Shown here: piece after piece, positions 46,779-55,794 of the stretch
How positions within the stretch are numbered: position 1 is the first letter of the stretch
Layout: each line of letters opens with the position of its first letter
From: Schaedlerella arabinosiphila
GTDB lineage: Bacteria; Bacillota; Clostridia; Lachnospirales; Lachnospiraceae
Reading direction: 5' to 3'
NCBI RefSeq assembly: GCF_003885045.1
Contig: NZ_RHJS01000002.1
Coordinates: 1,984,001-2,048,000 of the forward strand
Length of the DNA stretch: 64,000 nucleotides
The notes under the pieces: model-generated
The model's database searches: none
Told to the model about the DNA's origin: nothing
The model's input: only the letters and a program-made list of their open reading frames with translations
Program-made: the position numbers and the translations under genes

Positions 46779-47453
46779 TTACGGTTGTGAAATCTGGATA
46801 ATCTTGTTTCCCCATCCTTCCAGTACCGGATTTTCTTCCACTGCCGTTATAAATTCTTCTGTCGCCTCAAATGTGCCGATCTTTGTATATTCTGCTGAAA
46901 TCTCTGCATCATGGTAAAATAATACGATGCGGTTCGGATCTGAATAAAATACGTCTCCTGCCTTTGCTTCTGTCACCGTTTCTGAATTGGAGGGAATCTC
47001 ATACCTGCTGGGAATATCATAATACTGCAGCACGCTGTAGTCCGCATCTGCATCCCGTTCATAGATAGGAAGCCTCCAGTCAGAAGTTCCTACATACCTC
47101 GCAATAGCTGCGGCAGTCTCATTGTCTAAAAGCGTCATCATAAATGGCTCACCGCTATCCCCGAACCGGACTTCCAGCTGTGTACCTCCACTTTCCGTTG
47201 TCTGATCCCCGCCAGTCTGATTTTCTATATTCCCTGTATCTATACTATTTTCAGAAAAATCGCCTGTTCCGGTATTGCTTTCCGGTCTTTGTGCTTCCGT
47301 CCCCTCCTCTCCGATGGATACGGTGTCCCTTACACTTTCCGCATCTCTATTGCTCTGGCCGCACCCTGCCAAAAGTGAAGCAGAAAGCGCTATGGCTGCC
47401 ATCAATCCCATTATCCTTTTTCCCATATTTGTTCTGTAGTTGTTGTTTTTCAT
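46779..47453 (-). CDS. lipoprotein with cyclophilin-like fold (paralogue)
   Basis: A 224-residue lipoprotein with lipobox LLAGC, an acidic Gly/Ser/Thr/Gln-rich linker (about 35-90) and a C-terminal domain like that of the protein at 41431-42129 (LEVRFGDSGEPFMMTLLDNE, then AGDVFYSDPNRIVLFYHDAE). The two are clear paralogues in layout, separated by about 5 kb. The role is unknown. Tandem 52-bp repeats lie directly upstream. Confidence 0.8.
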   Translation of the reverse strand: MKNNNYRTNMGKRIMGLMAAIALSASLLAGCGQSNRDAESVRDTVSIGEEGTEAQRPESNTGTGDFSENSIDTGNIENQTGGDQTTESGGTQLEVRFGDSGEPFMMTLLDNETAAAIARYVGTSDWRLPIYERDADADYSVLQYYDIPSRYEIPSNSETVTEAKAGDVFYSDPNRIVLFYHDAEISAEYTKIGTFEATEEFITAVEENPVLEGWGNKIIQISQP

Positions 47454-47472
47454 TTTATTTTCATCCTTTCTT

Positions 47473-47607
47473 TATTTCTGCCCATTTTTTCAGGGCATAA
47501 TGGTATACCCCTGTGGTGTTTCCTTATTCCTGCCCTTCTCTTTAGGGCATAATGGTACATCCTTGTGGTGTTTACTTATTCTTTCCTGTCTTTTCAGCGC
47601 ATGCCAT
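47473..47607. repeat. imperfect tandem repeat, 52-bp period
   Basis: Units begin near 47491, 47543 and 47595 (first two nearly identical: AGGGCATAATGGTA, then TGTGGTGTTT; third degenerate). They fill the gap between the ABC permease gene and the cyclophilin-like lipoprotein gene. They may be regulatory repeats or a relic of duplication. Confidence 0.6.
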
Positions 47608-47673
47608 CGCACCATCGCAGCGCTCATTCCTGTTTGCCTTCCGTCTCAGTTTTCCTGTCTGATACAAAACCTT

Positions 47674-50031
47674 TCATGTTTCCGCTGTCAACACATTCAT
47701 ATCCTCCCTTCTGATCCTGCCTGATAACAACCAGGCGAACCCAAAGAATAAAAGTATTACCATACTCCCCGGAAGGAGGACGCTTCCAAGCGAATTCCCC
47801 GATGCGAAATTACTGATTCCTGCCAGCCGCATAACGGTGGATACCACAGGGTCTGTGAATCCCATAGCTGCCAGTGTCCCGATTACTGCCCCGACTGCTG
47901 CCACAATTCCAAAGCGGAAAGCAAAGGAGAATCGAAGCATCCTGACAGAACATCCGATGGATTTATAGATTCCCATATCCTTCTGCTCCGCATCCAGAAT
48001 CTTTGTTCCTGCCATTCCAGTCACGACACAGATAAATGCAGCGCTCACTCCATACAGGAAAAAAATCAGCATATGCATGGCAGAAATAATCCCAAACAGT
48101 CCCGGCCAGGAATTTTCATGGACATGGACATCCCCGCCCCAGGTCTGTTCCAGAGCTTCGGTAATGGCCTGTTTCTGTGAAGGATCTTCCAGAAAATAAT
48201 GATAACACCACAAACGGCTGTCATCTTCCCCGATGGAAAGGTAGCCTTCTCTGCTCATTCCCAGATTCGCCCCCATATCATTGGCACAATGATAGATCCC
48301 TGAAACCGTAAACTCCCCGCTGCCTTTATTTCCCCGTATCGTAACGAAATCTCCCACATCTGCTCCCAGATCGGATGCCAGTGCCTCTGTCAGAACTACC
48401 TGGTCTGCCCCCATACTGGTCTGCCCTCTGCTGATGTGGAACCGTTCCGGCTCTGTAATGACATTTGCCGTGTAATTCGTTCCATTCACGGAAACACTGG
48501 GCATGGCCAGCAGATAGCTGTCTGTAATATCCGTATAGGAAAGTACCATCTGCTCCATTTCTTCAGCCCCAAGCTCCCCTAAAACCTGCACACCCAAGTC
48601 AAGGTCTGCCGGGTTAAAGGCATCCATCATTCCTTTCCCATCCTCTCCCAGCCAGCCATTCATCCGGCCTGCCAGGGAAGCAAAGAATACCAGAAATACC
48701 GCTACCAGACAGGCGCCCATGTAACGCCTCCTGCCTGTCAGGACCTGCCGCAGCGCCAGATGAAAAGAAAGCCCACCTGCCTGTATCCCGTTACGGAAAA
48801 ACTTCGTTTCTGACGCAGATACGGTATCCAATTCCCCACGGATAGCAGCCATAGGAGCAATCCTCTTGATATTCCGAAGGCGCAGGATGCAAAAACTCAC
48901 CGGAACCAGCAGTAGAATAGCGAATACCCCCATACAGGGCAGAACCGGAAAATGAACTGGAATCAGAACACCCGTAGTTGTGACCGTCATCCGGCTGATC
49001 AGCCCTGCTGCCGGAACCGCCAGAAGCATTCCCAGAATAACGCCACCTCCCATAGCAGCCCCATACTGTATTGTCAACAGCCCCGTCAGCCGCCCTCCGG
49101 TATAACCCATGGTTTTCAGAATACCGAGATTTTTCCATTCCTGCTCCACCAGACCGGAAATACTGTGCCCCATCACTGCCATAGCCACTCCAAACAGCAC
49201 CAACGCAAAAGCCGCTAATATTGCAGAAAAAGCATTCTGGAGAATCCCCATAAAACCTGCCATCGTATCCGCACTGTGGATAAATTCCGTATACATGGAA
49301 AGAGGCGTGTTCTCCACCAGGATTCTGTTTACTTCCGAAACCGTAATGCCATCCTCCGCCTGAATATGGATCATAAGCCCATCCCTGGCCAGGGCATCCA
49401 TCCCCGTTTCTTCTATGACGGAACCTATTTCTTCATAAGTCTTCTCCGATATCAGAAACCCTTTCATCCCAATCATGGAACTGCCCATAAAGGGGTCTTC
49501 ATAATACCCTGCCACCGTCAGGCTGATCGTTTTTCCACCTCTGGCTATGGGAAAGGTAACCGTGTCGCCAGGTTCCAGATCCATCATGGATTTCATGGAA
49601 GGGGAAACATACACTTCCTGTCCCCCGATTTCTTCCGGAGCCTCTCGGTAGCCGGAAAGGTTATTTTGAAAAAAGCGGTACCTGCTGCCTGAAAGCGTCC
49701 AGGGAATCATCTGCCCCTGGCTGTCAGATTCCACACCGTTTGCCTCATATTCGGAAAAAATCAGCCTTTGGGCCTCCGCCGCCTCTACACCTTCCTGCTC
49801 CCGTATGCTTTCCATCAAAAACTCTATATCCGGCACATCCGATGCCCATGCGGTAAGGTCTCCAAAGCCCACCCTCTCCATCTCATCCCGTATATAGCTG
49901 TTTCCTGCCAGGACAGTTATCAGTACGGCTGTCAGAGAAAGCGCCGCCAGAAGCAGAAGGATTCCGATCCCCAAAAAACTTCCCTTATTTCTTTTCACTC
50001 CTGCCCGGATTATCATTCGATTTTCCAACAT
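47674..50031 (-). CDS. ABC transporter permease (FtsX/MacB-like)
   Basis: A permease of about 785 residues with an N-terminal membrane segment, a large outside domain, three membrane helices near residues 260-390 (FtsX-type), then a second membrane segment, an outside domain and three more helices at the C-terminus. This is the double-FtsX layout of MacB- or LolC-like exporters that move peptides, antibiotics or lipids. ATG 50031 follows AGGAGG at 11 bases; the GTG at 50043 overlaps that site. The ATPase partner lies directly upstream at 50047-50808. Confidence 0.88.
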   Translation of the reverse strand: MLENRMIIRAGVKRNKGSFLGIGILLLLAALSLTAVLITVLAGNSYIRDEMERVGFGDLTAWASDVPDIEFLMESIREQEGVEAAEAQRLIFSEYEANGVESDSQGQMIPWTLSGSRYRFFQNNLSGYREAPEEIGGQEVYVSPSMKSMMDLEPGDTVTFPIARGGKTISLTVAGYYEDPFMGSSMIGMKGFLISEKTYEEIGSVIEETGMDALARDGLMIHIQAEDGITVSEVNRILVENTPLSMYTEFIHSADTMAGFMGILQNAFSAILAAFALVLFGVAMAVMGHSISGLVEQEWKNLGILKTMGYTGGRLTGLLTIQYGAAMGGGVILGMLLAVPAAGLISRMTVTTTGVLIPVHFPVLPCMGVFAILLLVPVSFCILRLRNIKRIAPMAAIRGELDTVSASETKFFRNGIQAGGLSFHLALRQVLTGRRRYMGACLVAVFLVFFASLAGRMNGWLGEDGKGMMDAFNPADLDLGVQVLGELGAEEMEQMVLSYTDITDSYLLAMPSVSVNGTNYTANVITEPERFHISRGQTSMGADQVVLTEALASDLGADVGDFVTIRGNKGSGEFTVSGIYHCANDMGANLGMSREGYLSIGEDDSRLWCYHYFLEDPSQKQAITEALEQTWGGDVHVHENSWPGLFGIISAMHMLIFFLYGVSAAFICVVTGMAGTKILDAEQKDMGIYKSIGCSVRMLRFSFAFRFGIVAAVGAVIGTLAAMGFTDPVVSTVMRLAGISNFASGNSLGSVLLPGSMVILLFFGFAWLLSGRIRREDMNVLTAET

Positions 50032-50046
50032 TTGACCATACACCTC

Positions 50047-50808
50047 CTACCAGCGAAGCCCGGAAAGCCACTGGCTGACCTCTCTTTCCCGCTGCTTTTC
50101 TTCCATTTCATTGTAAGGCTCTAAAGAGAGTTCATCACAGACTTTTCCGTCCTCCAGATATAGAATCCGGTTCCCTCTGGATGCAGCCCGCAGGTCATGT
50201 GTCACCATCAGGATGCTCTGGCCCTCCCTGTTCAGGTCAGTCAAAAGCCCTAAAACCTCACGGGTATTTGCCTGGTTTAAAGCGCCTGTAGGCTCATCGG
50301 CAAACAGAAGCCCTGGTCTTCCGATCATGGCTCTGGCGATAGCCGCCCTCTGCGCTTCGCCCCCGGATACCTGGGCAGGAAGCCTGTCTTTGGCTTCCTC
50401 CACATCCATCTGCTGCAGAAGGTTCTTTGCCCTTTCCCTTACTTTTTCTGCACTGTCCTTCTTGCCCACATACCCTGCCACCAGCACATTTTCCAAAAGT
50501 GTCAGGTTGCTGACCAGATGAGTCTGCTGGAATACAAACCCGAATTCCTCTGCCCGGAGCCTTGCCATCTGTTTTTCCGAAAGGCTGCTGATTTCCCTGC
50601 CCCGATAAAGCACATGCCCCCCGTTTATCTGATCCATGCCACTTAAACTGTACAAAAGGGTGGACTTCCCGGCTCCCGATGGCCCCATGATAACCGTAAA
50701 GTCTTTTTCATATATTTTGATGTCAATTCCGTCAAGGACTTTTGCTTCTGCCTTTCCCTGATGAAAAATTTTTGTAATCTTTTCTCCCTGTAATATGGTA
50801 TCTGCCAT
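50047..50808 (-). CDS. ABC transporter ATP-binding protein
   Basis: A 253-residue ATPase of MacB/LolD type: Walker A GPSGAGKST, the Q-loop FQQTHLVSNL, the signature VSGGEAQRAAIARAM, Walker B GLLFADEPTGAL and the H-loop VTHD. It pairs with the FtsX-type permease 15 bp downstream and shares an operon with the CapK-like gene 3 bp upstream. The export substrate may be linked to that enzyme's product. Confidence 0.93.
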   Translation of the reverse strand: MADTILQGEKITKIFHQGKAEAKVLDGIDIKIYEKDFTVIMGPSGAGKSTLLYSLSGMDQINGGHVLYRGREISSLSEKQMARLRAEEFGFVFQQTHLVSNLTLLENVLVAGYVGKKDSAEKVRERAKNLLQQMDVEEAKDRLPAQVSGGEAQRAAIARAMIGRPGLLFADEPTGALNQANTREVLGLLTDLNREGQSILMVTHDLRAASRGNRILYLEDGKVCDELSLEPYNEMEEKQREREVSQWLSGLRW

Positions 50809-50811
50809 TTG

Positions 50812-52164
50812 TTATGCCACCTTTCCCTTTAAGATCAAAGGTTTCTTCCCCGTCCGGGTATCCGGCAGGATTTCATTTACAAAATTCACATAGAACTGCA
50901 CATAGTCCAATTTTTTCTCTGTCAGAATTTCTCCCATCTGCCGCAGCATTTCCTGCCTGATCCGATCCCTGGATGCATCATGTTCTGTCTCTGCGTACAT
51001 TTCAAAGGTATCTTTCGTGGTCTGACGGAACTGATAATCTTTCAGCCCTTCGATACAGAACCCTTCAATCGCCAGTGGATGAAGGAACTCCCGGTTTCCC
51101 CTTCCATCTTCAAACCAAAGGACATCTTCATTCCTTCCCAGAAGCCCTACCGCTTTGGTAAATGGCTGTTCCCCTTCTTCCGGCGCCTGCAAAGTCAGGC
51201 GGTCGGAAAGACGATAGCGGATGAGCGGCTGTGCATAATTATAAAGACAAGTAAAATACATCACTCCGTTTTCCACCTCAATGACATTCATATCGTCAAA
51301 CAGAAGCATCCCATCCTCCGGATCAGTTTCTACTCCCAGAGCCAGGGACTCACTGGCGCCGTAGAAATTGACAACCTGTGTCCCAAATATCTTTTCCAGC
51401 CAGCTCCGTAAACTTGCCCCCAACGGCTCGCCGCAGGAAACCACCCGTTCCACATCCAGGCTGACTTCCCCGTCCTCCATCAACTGTGCAAGAATCTTAA
51501 CCGCCGATGGATAACCAATGACAATGTTGGGCCGGAATTCTTTTAGCTGCCTGATCCATTCCGCAACCGGTGTCTTGATGTCCAGATAAAGCTGGCTGGC
51601 GCCTACTCCATCAATGCCGTCTCCTACTGCCATAGCCCCGCCGTATCTCCCATCCGTGGCTGCAATATACACAATCCTGGGGCGTTTTATCAGCAACTTT
51701 AAAATCTGGAGCATGGACATCCCCCATAGAGCCGCCCGGATAATACCAGACAGCATCTGGTTCCAGGCTTCTTCATCATATACAAAATATCCAGGCTTTC
51801 CGGTGCTGCCAGAGGAATGGACGACATGGTATTTTCCCTGATAGGGCTTTCGGTCTACAGCTTCCCCTGCATCGAATTCCCGCAGGCTTTCCTGCTTTAA
51901 ATCAGGCACTGTGACCAGTTCATCAAAATGTTCCAAAAACTTTTGCTTGTCAATGGTTGGAAAACAGGAAAGTGGCAGTGTGTCTAGCTGTTCTTCTGTA
52001 ATTCCGGCATCCTCAAAAGCTGACCGGTAGTAAGCAGAATGTTCCCATGCGAATCTGAGAAGTTTACGCAGTTTTCCATCCTGTAGGGATTTCATCTTTT
52101 TTGCGCTTAACTTAACATTCTTTTTTAATCTGTATAAATCCGTTAAAGTTTTTAAGTAATTCAT
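50812..52164 (-). CDS. CapK/phenylacetate-CoA ligase-like adenylate-forming enzyme
   Basis: A 450-residue enzyme of the acyl-adenylate superfamily, CapK/PaaK branch. The P-loop-like motif is HSSGSTGKPG near residue 115; GYPSAVKIL, NFYGASESLAL and IRYRLSDR (the hinge region) follow. Such enzymes adenylate a carboxylic acid, often then form CoA or other esters, and CapK relatives occur in polysaccharide, siderophore and specialised-product clusters. It is operon-linked (4 bp) to an ABC exporter and lies beside secreted C45 hydrolases, so a small exported product is possible; that is inference. Confidence 0.82.
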   Translation of the reverse strand: MNYLKTLTDLYRLKKNVKLSAKKMKSLQDGKLRKLLRFAWEHSAYYRSAFEDAGITEEQLDTLPLSCFPTIDKQKFLEHFDELVTVPDLKQESLREFDAGEAVDRKPYQGKYHVVHSSGSTGKPGYFVYDEEAWNQMLSGIIRAALWGMSMLQILKLLIKRPRIVYIAATDGRYGGAMAVGDGIDGVGASQLYLDIKTPVAEWIRQLKEFRPNIVIGYPSAVKILAQLMEDGEVSLDVERVVSCGEPLGASLRSWLEKIFGTQVVNFYGASESLALGVETDPEDGMLLFDDMNVIEVENGVMYFTCLYNYAQPLIRYRLSDRLTLQAPEEGEQPFTKAVGLLGRNEDVLWFEDGRGNREFLHPLAIEGFCIEGLKDYQFRQTTKDTFEMYAETEHDASRDRIRQEMLRQMGEILTEKKLDYVQFYVNFVNEILPDTRTGKKPLILKGKVA

Positions 52165-52271
52165 AATTTCCTCCTTCTTGCCACGTATTTTGGCATATAG
52201 GTATGCTCAAAGGGCGCTTCCTCCTATTAAAATCGCTGTGCGATGGCACTAAAGTCTCTTTGCGACTTCAT

Positions 52272-53408
52272 CTATTCCACTGGAACAACATATGCCCTTC
52301 CGTAATTTTCTCTATGGTAATAAATCAGCTCCTTTGTCTCCTGATTCATCACAATGCTCCATTCTGTAGATTGGGAGTCACCAAAATTATCTTTGCTCAC
52401 ACTGTCCAGTGCATCCCGCACCCCAGTTTCAGTCATCTCCTCCTGTTCTTCCAATGTCCCGGTAAGGATTTCATACCGAGTATGGGACTGGGCGGTACCG
52501 ATTCCCTGTTTTTCTCCCGAAGCCAGATAAAAGTTCGTGACAACGGGCGTCTCGATCACAACCATTTCATGATTCACATATTCCACTGCCACACTCCTGC
52601 CGTCCGCATCTGCTATAGCCAGATGCACCATCATTCCCATAGAACTGTGGAAATCATATTGCTGTAAGAGTTCCAGCGCTTCTTCCACATCTGCCGCCCG
52701 ATCAAGCAATAGCCGGACTGCTGTTGTAGTGGTGAGAGCAGGCTTTCCGCTGTCCTGGCTGATGCCTGGTGAGTCCTGAATCATGTTCACGGAAACCGCC
52801 AGCCCTTTTTCATTCATGCCATCCAACGGTGCATACAGGGAGACAAAAGCCTGCGCCGAATCCGGTAACTGTGAAAGGTCTACTCCACCTGCCCGGATAA
52901 AATCCATGTTTACCGTCGAAACGGAAGCATACCCGTTTTCCGGTCTGGCGCTGACAATCCATGCATTACAGGTGTTCCAGTCAAAATTTCTTCCGAACAG
53001 GTATCCTCCTGTCTGATTTTTTACCGACAGGGTACTGCATCCGAAAGGACTTCCTTCCATATGGATTTCCTGATCCAGCAGTGAAGTGATATATGCTGCA
53101 ACATCCGCATCCGAACCGGCGCCTCCCTGCTCTAAAAATGCGTCAAATCCATATTCCCCTTCATATCGGACGATTGACAGCCCGGTTTCCAGTTCCCTGA
53201 CCTCAGATGTTGGTGTAATCCGGATTGCATTTTGGTCTCTGCTTTCTTTTCCGTTTACCGTCTCTTCTTTGACTGCTTCTTCCTCTGCCCAGCTTTCCTC
53301 ATTATGACTGTTTATCTCTGTCCGCTCACCAAAGTCTTTTCCGCATCCTGACATCAGGCCCGATACTCCCAGCGCAAGCAGCAGACATATATAGAATCTT
53401 TTTTTCAT
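52272..53408 (-). CDS. C45-type Ntn hydrolase lipoprotein (choloylglycine hydrolase-like)
   Basis: A 378-residue protein with a lipobox (LMSGC, Cys 21), a spacer, and an Ntn-hydrolase domain: the presumed nucleophile Cys 123 in FGCST, GYLFGRNFDW with the Arg/Asp pair and NMIQDSPG further on. This matches the choloylglycine hydrolase / linear amide hydrolase group, which cleaves C-N bonds in bile salt conjugates, penicillin V or acyl amides. Normal members have the Cys at the mature N-terminus; here a propeptide would have to be removed, or the Cys acts in place. A paralogue is at 55795-56853. GGGAGG precedes ATG 53408. Confidence 0.8.
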   Translation of the reverse strand: MKKRFYICLLLALGVSGLMSGCGKDFGERTEINSHNEESWAEEEAVKEETVNGKESRDQNAIRITPTSEVRELETGLSIVRYEGEYGFDAFLEQGGAGSDADVAAYITSLLDQEIHMEGSPFGCSTLSVKNQTGGYLFGRNFDWNTCNAWIVSARPENGYASVSTVNMDFIRAGGVDLSQLPDSAQAFVSLYAPLDGMNEKGLAVSVNMIQDSPGISQDSGKPALTTTTAVRLLLDRAADVEEALELLQQYDFHSSMGMMVHLAIADADGRSVAVEYVNHEMVVIETPVVTNFYLASGEKQGIGTAQSHTRYEILTGTLEEQEEMTETGVRDALDSVSKDNFGDSQSTEWSIVMNQETKELIYYHRENYGRAYVVPVE

Positions 53409-53486
53409 TTTCCGTCCTCCCTCTCTGTGACTACGTGTGCCCTATAGGGTATACTTTACCTGTCTCAGATAACATCAAGCTAACAG

Positions 53487-53528
53487 AAAAATAAACAATT
53501 TCTAAATGAATTCTTGCAGATTTCTCAA
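53487..53528 (-). promoter_or_regulatory. response-regulator-like box upstream of the C45 gene
   Basis: Identical over 42 bases to 43749-43790, with further similarity on both sides (AGATAACAT before it). On the minus strand: TTTAGAAATTGTTTATTTTT, with possible -10 ATGTTATCT downstream. It lies about 80 bp upstream of ATG 53408. Confidence 0.6.
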
Positions 53529-53576
53529 TTCCTTTTTGTTTTCCAATCCTGAATATATCGTAACAAGATAGCATAT

Positions 53577-53612
53577 AAATAGCAAATACTTATACTTTAT
53601 TTATTTGAATAG
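53577..53612. repeat. 36-bp intergenic element, copy 2
   Basis: Begins AAATAGCAAATACTTATA and ends ATAG; aligns without gaps to the copies at 44474-44509 and 63747-63782. It lies about 170 bp upstream of the C45 gene and 50 bp from the 42-base box. Confidence 0.65.
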
Positions 53613-53677
53613 GAATTATCTATATATTTCATGTATTTATCACTTTTATCACCTGTTCATAAAACATCCATTCACGC

Positions 53678-53740
53678 AAAAATACCAGTTTGACATGAAC
53701 AGCAGAATTCTATCTGTCATTCGCGCCAAACTGGTATTTT
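53678..53740. terminator. bidirectional terminator after the CMD-cupin gene
   Basis: A perfect 14-bp stem (53679-53692 with 53727-53740: AAAATACCAGTTTG and its complement) with a long loop. On the minus strand a T-run follows. It ends the transcript of the gene at 53796-54554. Confidence 0.85.
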
Positions 53741-53795
53741 CAGCAATTTAGTGTATTTCCTGTTCTGAAACAACCAATTTTACATACTTTCATTC

Positions 53796-54554
53796 TCAGC
53801 ACAATGCACGCATATAAGCATCCTCATCCACCGGTTCCAGCCATTCATTGGAACCTTCTTCTGCCGGAACCTCAACAGCTAAATGAGAAAACCAGCTGTA
53901 AGGCGTCGCCCCATGCCAGTGTTTTACGCCTGCCGGAATATTTACTACATCACCGGGGAATAACTCCTGCGCCTTTTTCCCCCACTCCTGATAGTATCCA
54001 CGTCCGCTGACACAGATCAGAATCTGTCCTCCCCCACTCTTTGCATGATGGATATGCCAGTTGTTGCGGCAGCCGGGTTCAAAGGTCACATTAAAAATCC
54101 CAACCTGATCGGCAGAAATGGGAGCCAGATAGCTTTGCCTGGTAAAATACTGTGCAAACGCATCATTGGGCTTTCCTATAGGAAACAACATGGACGCTGC
54201 ATGTGCGGACTTCGCATCCGCTTCGGAACCTTCTTCTGCCCAGACTTCCTTCGCCATCCGAAATGCTGCCCATGCCTTGGGCCATCCTGCATAAAAAGCC
54301 CCATGAGTCAGTATCTCCGCGATTTCTGTTCTGGTAATTCCATTCTGTTTCGCACTGGCCAGATGGAACTGAAAAGAAGAATCCACAAGTCCTTGAGCCA
54401 TAAGGGAAACCACGGTCACCAGGGAGCGATCCCTCAAAGAGAGCTTATCTTCCCTGCTCCATACTTCTCCAAATAATACATCATCATTTAACTGTGCAAA
54501 TTTCGGGGCAAATTCGCCCAGGGCATCTCTGCCTGCGGTCTGTTTTACTGCCAT
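53796..54554 (-). CDS. carboxymuconolactone decarboxylase-like / cupin fusion
   Basis: A 252-residue protein from ATG 54554, 7 bases after AAGGAG. The N-terminal 115 residues are a carboxymuconolactone decarboxylase (AhpD-like) domain (REDKLSLRDRSLVTVVSLMA, AEILTHGAFYAGWPKAWAAF), here without a CxxC redox pair. The C-terminal 110 residues are a cupin (NNWHIHHAKSGGGQ, GDVVNIPAGVKHWHGATP) with the metal-binding His residues. Such fusions are common in Firmicutes next to reductases and hydrolases; the substrate is unknown. The frame extends upstream to 54716 with no better start. Confidence 0.88.
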   Translation of the reverse strand: MAVKQTAGRDALGEFAPKFAQLNDDVLFGEVWSREDKLSLRDRSLVTVVSLMAQGLVDSSFQFHLASAKQNGITRTEIAEILTHGAFYAGWPKAWAAFRMAKEVWAEEGSEADAKSAHAASMLFPIGKPNDAFAQYFTRQSYLAPISADQVGIFNVTFEPGCRNNWHIHHAKSGGGQILICVSGRGYYQEWGKKAQELFPGDVVNIPAGVKHWHGATPYSWFSHLAVEVPAEEGSNEWLEPVDEDAYMRALC

Positions 54555-54744
54555 TTTTTTCTCCTTATAATCCATATCATTTTCTAAAATTTCAAATCCA
54601 ACAGGGCTGTCCTTTTTTGTCACTGCATATTTACTGTGAAAGCTCAGCGCTCCGTCGTTGAGCTGTGCGAAAACGGGGTCGCAAAGCGACATCTTCCATA
54701 CCCGTTTTCTGCACATCCCCCGGAGGGTTTACAGAAATCCCCTT
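54555..54744 (-). other. upstream open frame with a repeat of the CMD motif, and hairpin
   Basis: The open frame of the CMD gene continues upstream to 54716 without a ribosome site and encodes VFAQLNDGALSF, similar to KFAQLNDDVLFG in the CMD domain. It may be a remnant of a duplicated or replaced N-terminus. The stretch also holds a hairpin (54669-54709). Confidence 0.35.
54669..54709. terminator. hairpin after the alpha/beta hydrolase gene
   Basis: GAAAACGGG (54669-54677) pairs with CCCGTTTTC (54701-54709), and an inner GTCGC/GCGAC stem (54678-54682 with 54686-54690) is included. On the minus strand it is followed by only four T residues, so a weak terminator or attenuator is likely. Confidence 0.45.
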
Positions 54745-55710
54745 TCATTCATGGTGATGCCCTAAGCGGGGCATGGGGGTTACTGTAAAGAATTCTGCCA
54801 GTCTGTCAAAGGGAATACGGTCTCTCCGGTCATACAGGTCGATATGCTCCGCATCCTCCACAACCAGCATTTCCTTTGGTTCCAAGGCCCGCTCATAAGC
54901 TGCGTCACTGAAAAACCGGGAATGTGCCCTGTCTCCCACCACGAACAGAATCGGACGGGGTGATATTTCATCAATGAAATCCAGGGGCCGGAAATTCATA
55001 ATCGCCAGCTCGCTGGTAGTGGTAAAACCGCCTCTGGCATTTGGATGATGTCCTCTTTTCAGGGCATAAAAGCGGAACCACTCTGCTCCCGGCTCCGGTA
55101 TATCCTCCGGCACCTTGTCTATTGGCTGCTCCGGAAATCCAGGCAGGTATTCCGGGTATCCGTTTTCGGCATCCAGCCACCTCTGATTTGACAAACGTTC
55201 CTTTACAGCCTGGAGTTCTTCCTTGTTCATATTCCCTCTGACCGCCACATTCATATCGTACATGCTCATAACGGCAACCGCACGGATTCTGGTATCGCAT
55301 TGTGCCGCAGAAAGTGCAAAACCGCCGGAACCGCAGATACCGATCACACCGATCTTTTCCCTGTCCACAAACCGCTGCATCCCTAAAAAGTCCACCGCCG
55401 CACTGAAATTCTCTACAAAGATATCCGGTGATGACACATTTCTGGGAAAGCCCCCGGATTCTCCCATAAAGGACTGGTCAAAGGTCAGCACAATAAATCC
55501 TTTCTGTGCCAGTTCATTGCCATATACGCATGGTCCCTGTTCTTTCACTCCGCCATAAGGCGCACCGATAATCAGGGCAGGATGTTTCTGATTCAGAGAG
55601 ATTCCTTTTTTAAAGTACAGTTCTCCTGTGATATCCAACCCATACCGGTTCCTGTAAACTACTTTTTTCCTCTCCACATTCTGTGATAATTCTAAAATAT
55701 GTCCGCTCAT
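54745..55710 (-). CDS. alpha/beta hydrolase (YcjY/dienelactone hydrolase-like)
   Basis: A 321-residue cytoplasmic protein with an alpha/beta hydrolase fold: the strand IIGAPYGG, QSFMGESGG, the nucleophile-elbow region GVIGICGSGGFA, the acidic residue in FVVGDRAHS and His in VEDAEHIDLYD. It resembles YcjY-type and dienelactone hydrolase-like proteins of unknown substrate; the elbow reads GICGSGG rather than a strict GxSxG, so the nucleophile may be Cys or Ser. AGGAGG precedes ATG 55710. It lies between the CMD-cupin and the second C45 gene. Confidence 0.85.
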   Translation of the reverse strand: MSGHILELSQNVERKKVVYRNRYGLDITGELYFKKGISLNQKHPALIIGAPYGGVKEQGPCVYGNELAQKGFIVLTFDQSFMGESGGFPRNVSSPDIFVENFSAAVDFLGMQRFVDREKIGVIGICGSGGFALSAAQCDTRIRAVAVMSMYDMNVAVRGNMNKEELQAVKERLSNQRWLDAENGYPEYLPGFPEQPIDKVPEDIPEPGAEWFRFYALKRGHHPNARGGFTTTSELAIMNFRPLDFIDEISPRPILFVVGDRAHSRFFSDAAYERALEPKEMLVVEDAEHIDLYDRRDRIPFDRLAEFFTVTPMPRLGHHHE

Positions 55711-55794
55711 GTTCTTTTCCTCCTACTATTGTTGTTTATTTTTTGCTGCGGATAACCTTTTCTTCTGGCTCTTTCCTTGCTATTTCTGGCGTTA

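Larger units (their letters stand above)
53409..53795 (-). promoter_or_regulatory. upstream region of the C45 gene
   Basis: There is no gene in 387 bases. It holds the 42-base box (53487-53528), one copy of the 36-bp element (53577-53612) and a strong bidirectional terminator (53678-53740). It is the only place in the window where the two shared elements occur together. Confidence 0.7.

Noticed and set aside
47473..47607. Possible CRISPR array
   Set aside because: Only two good units with a 52-bp period, no unique spacers and no cas genes.
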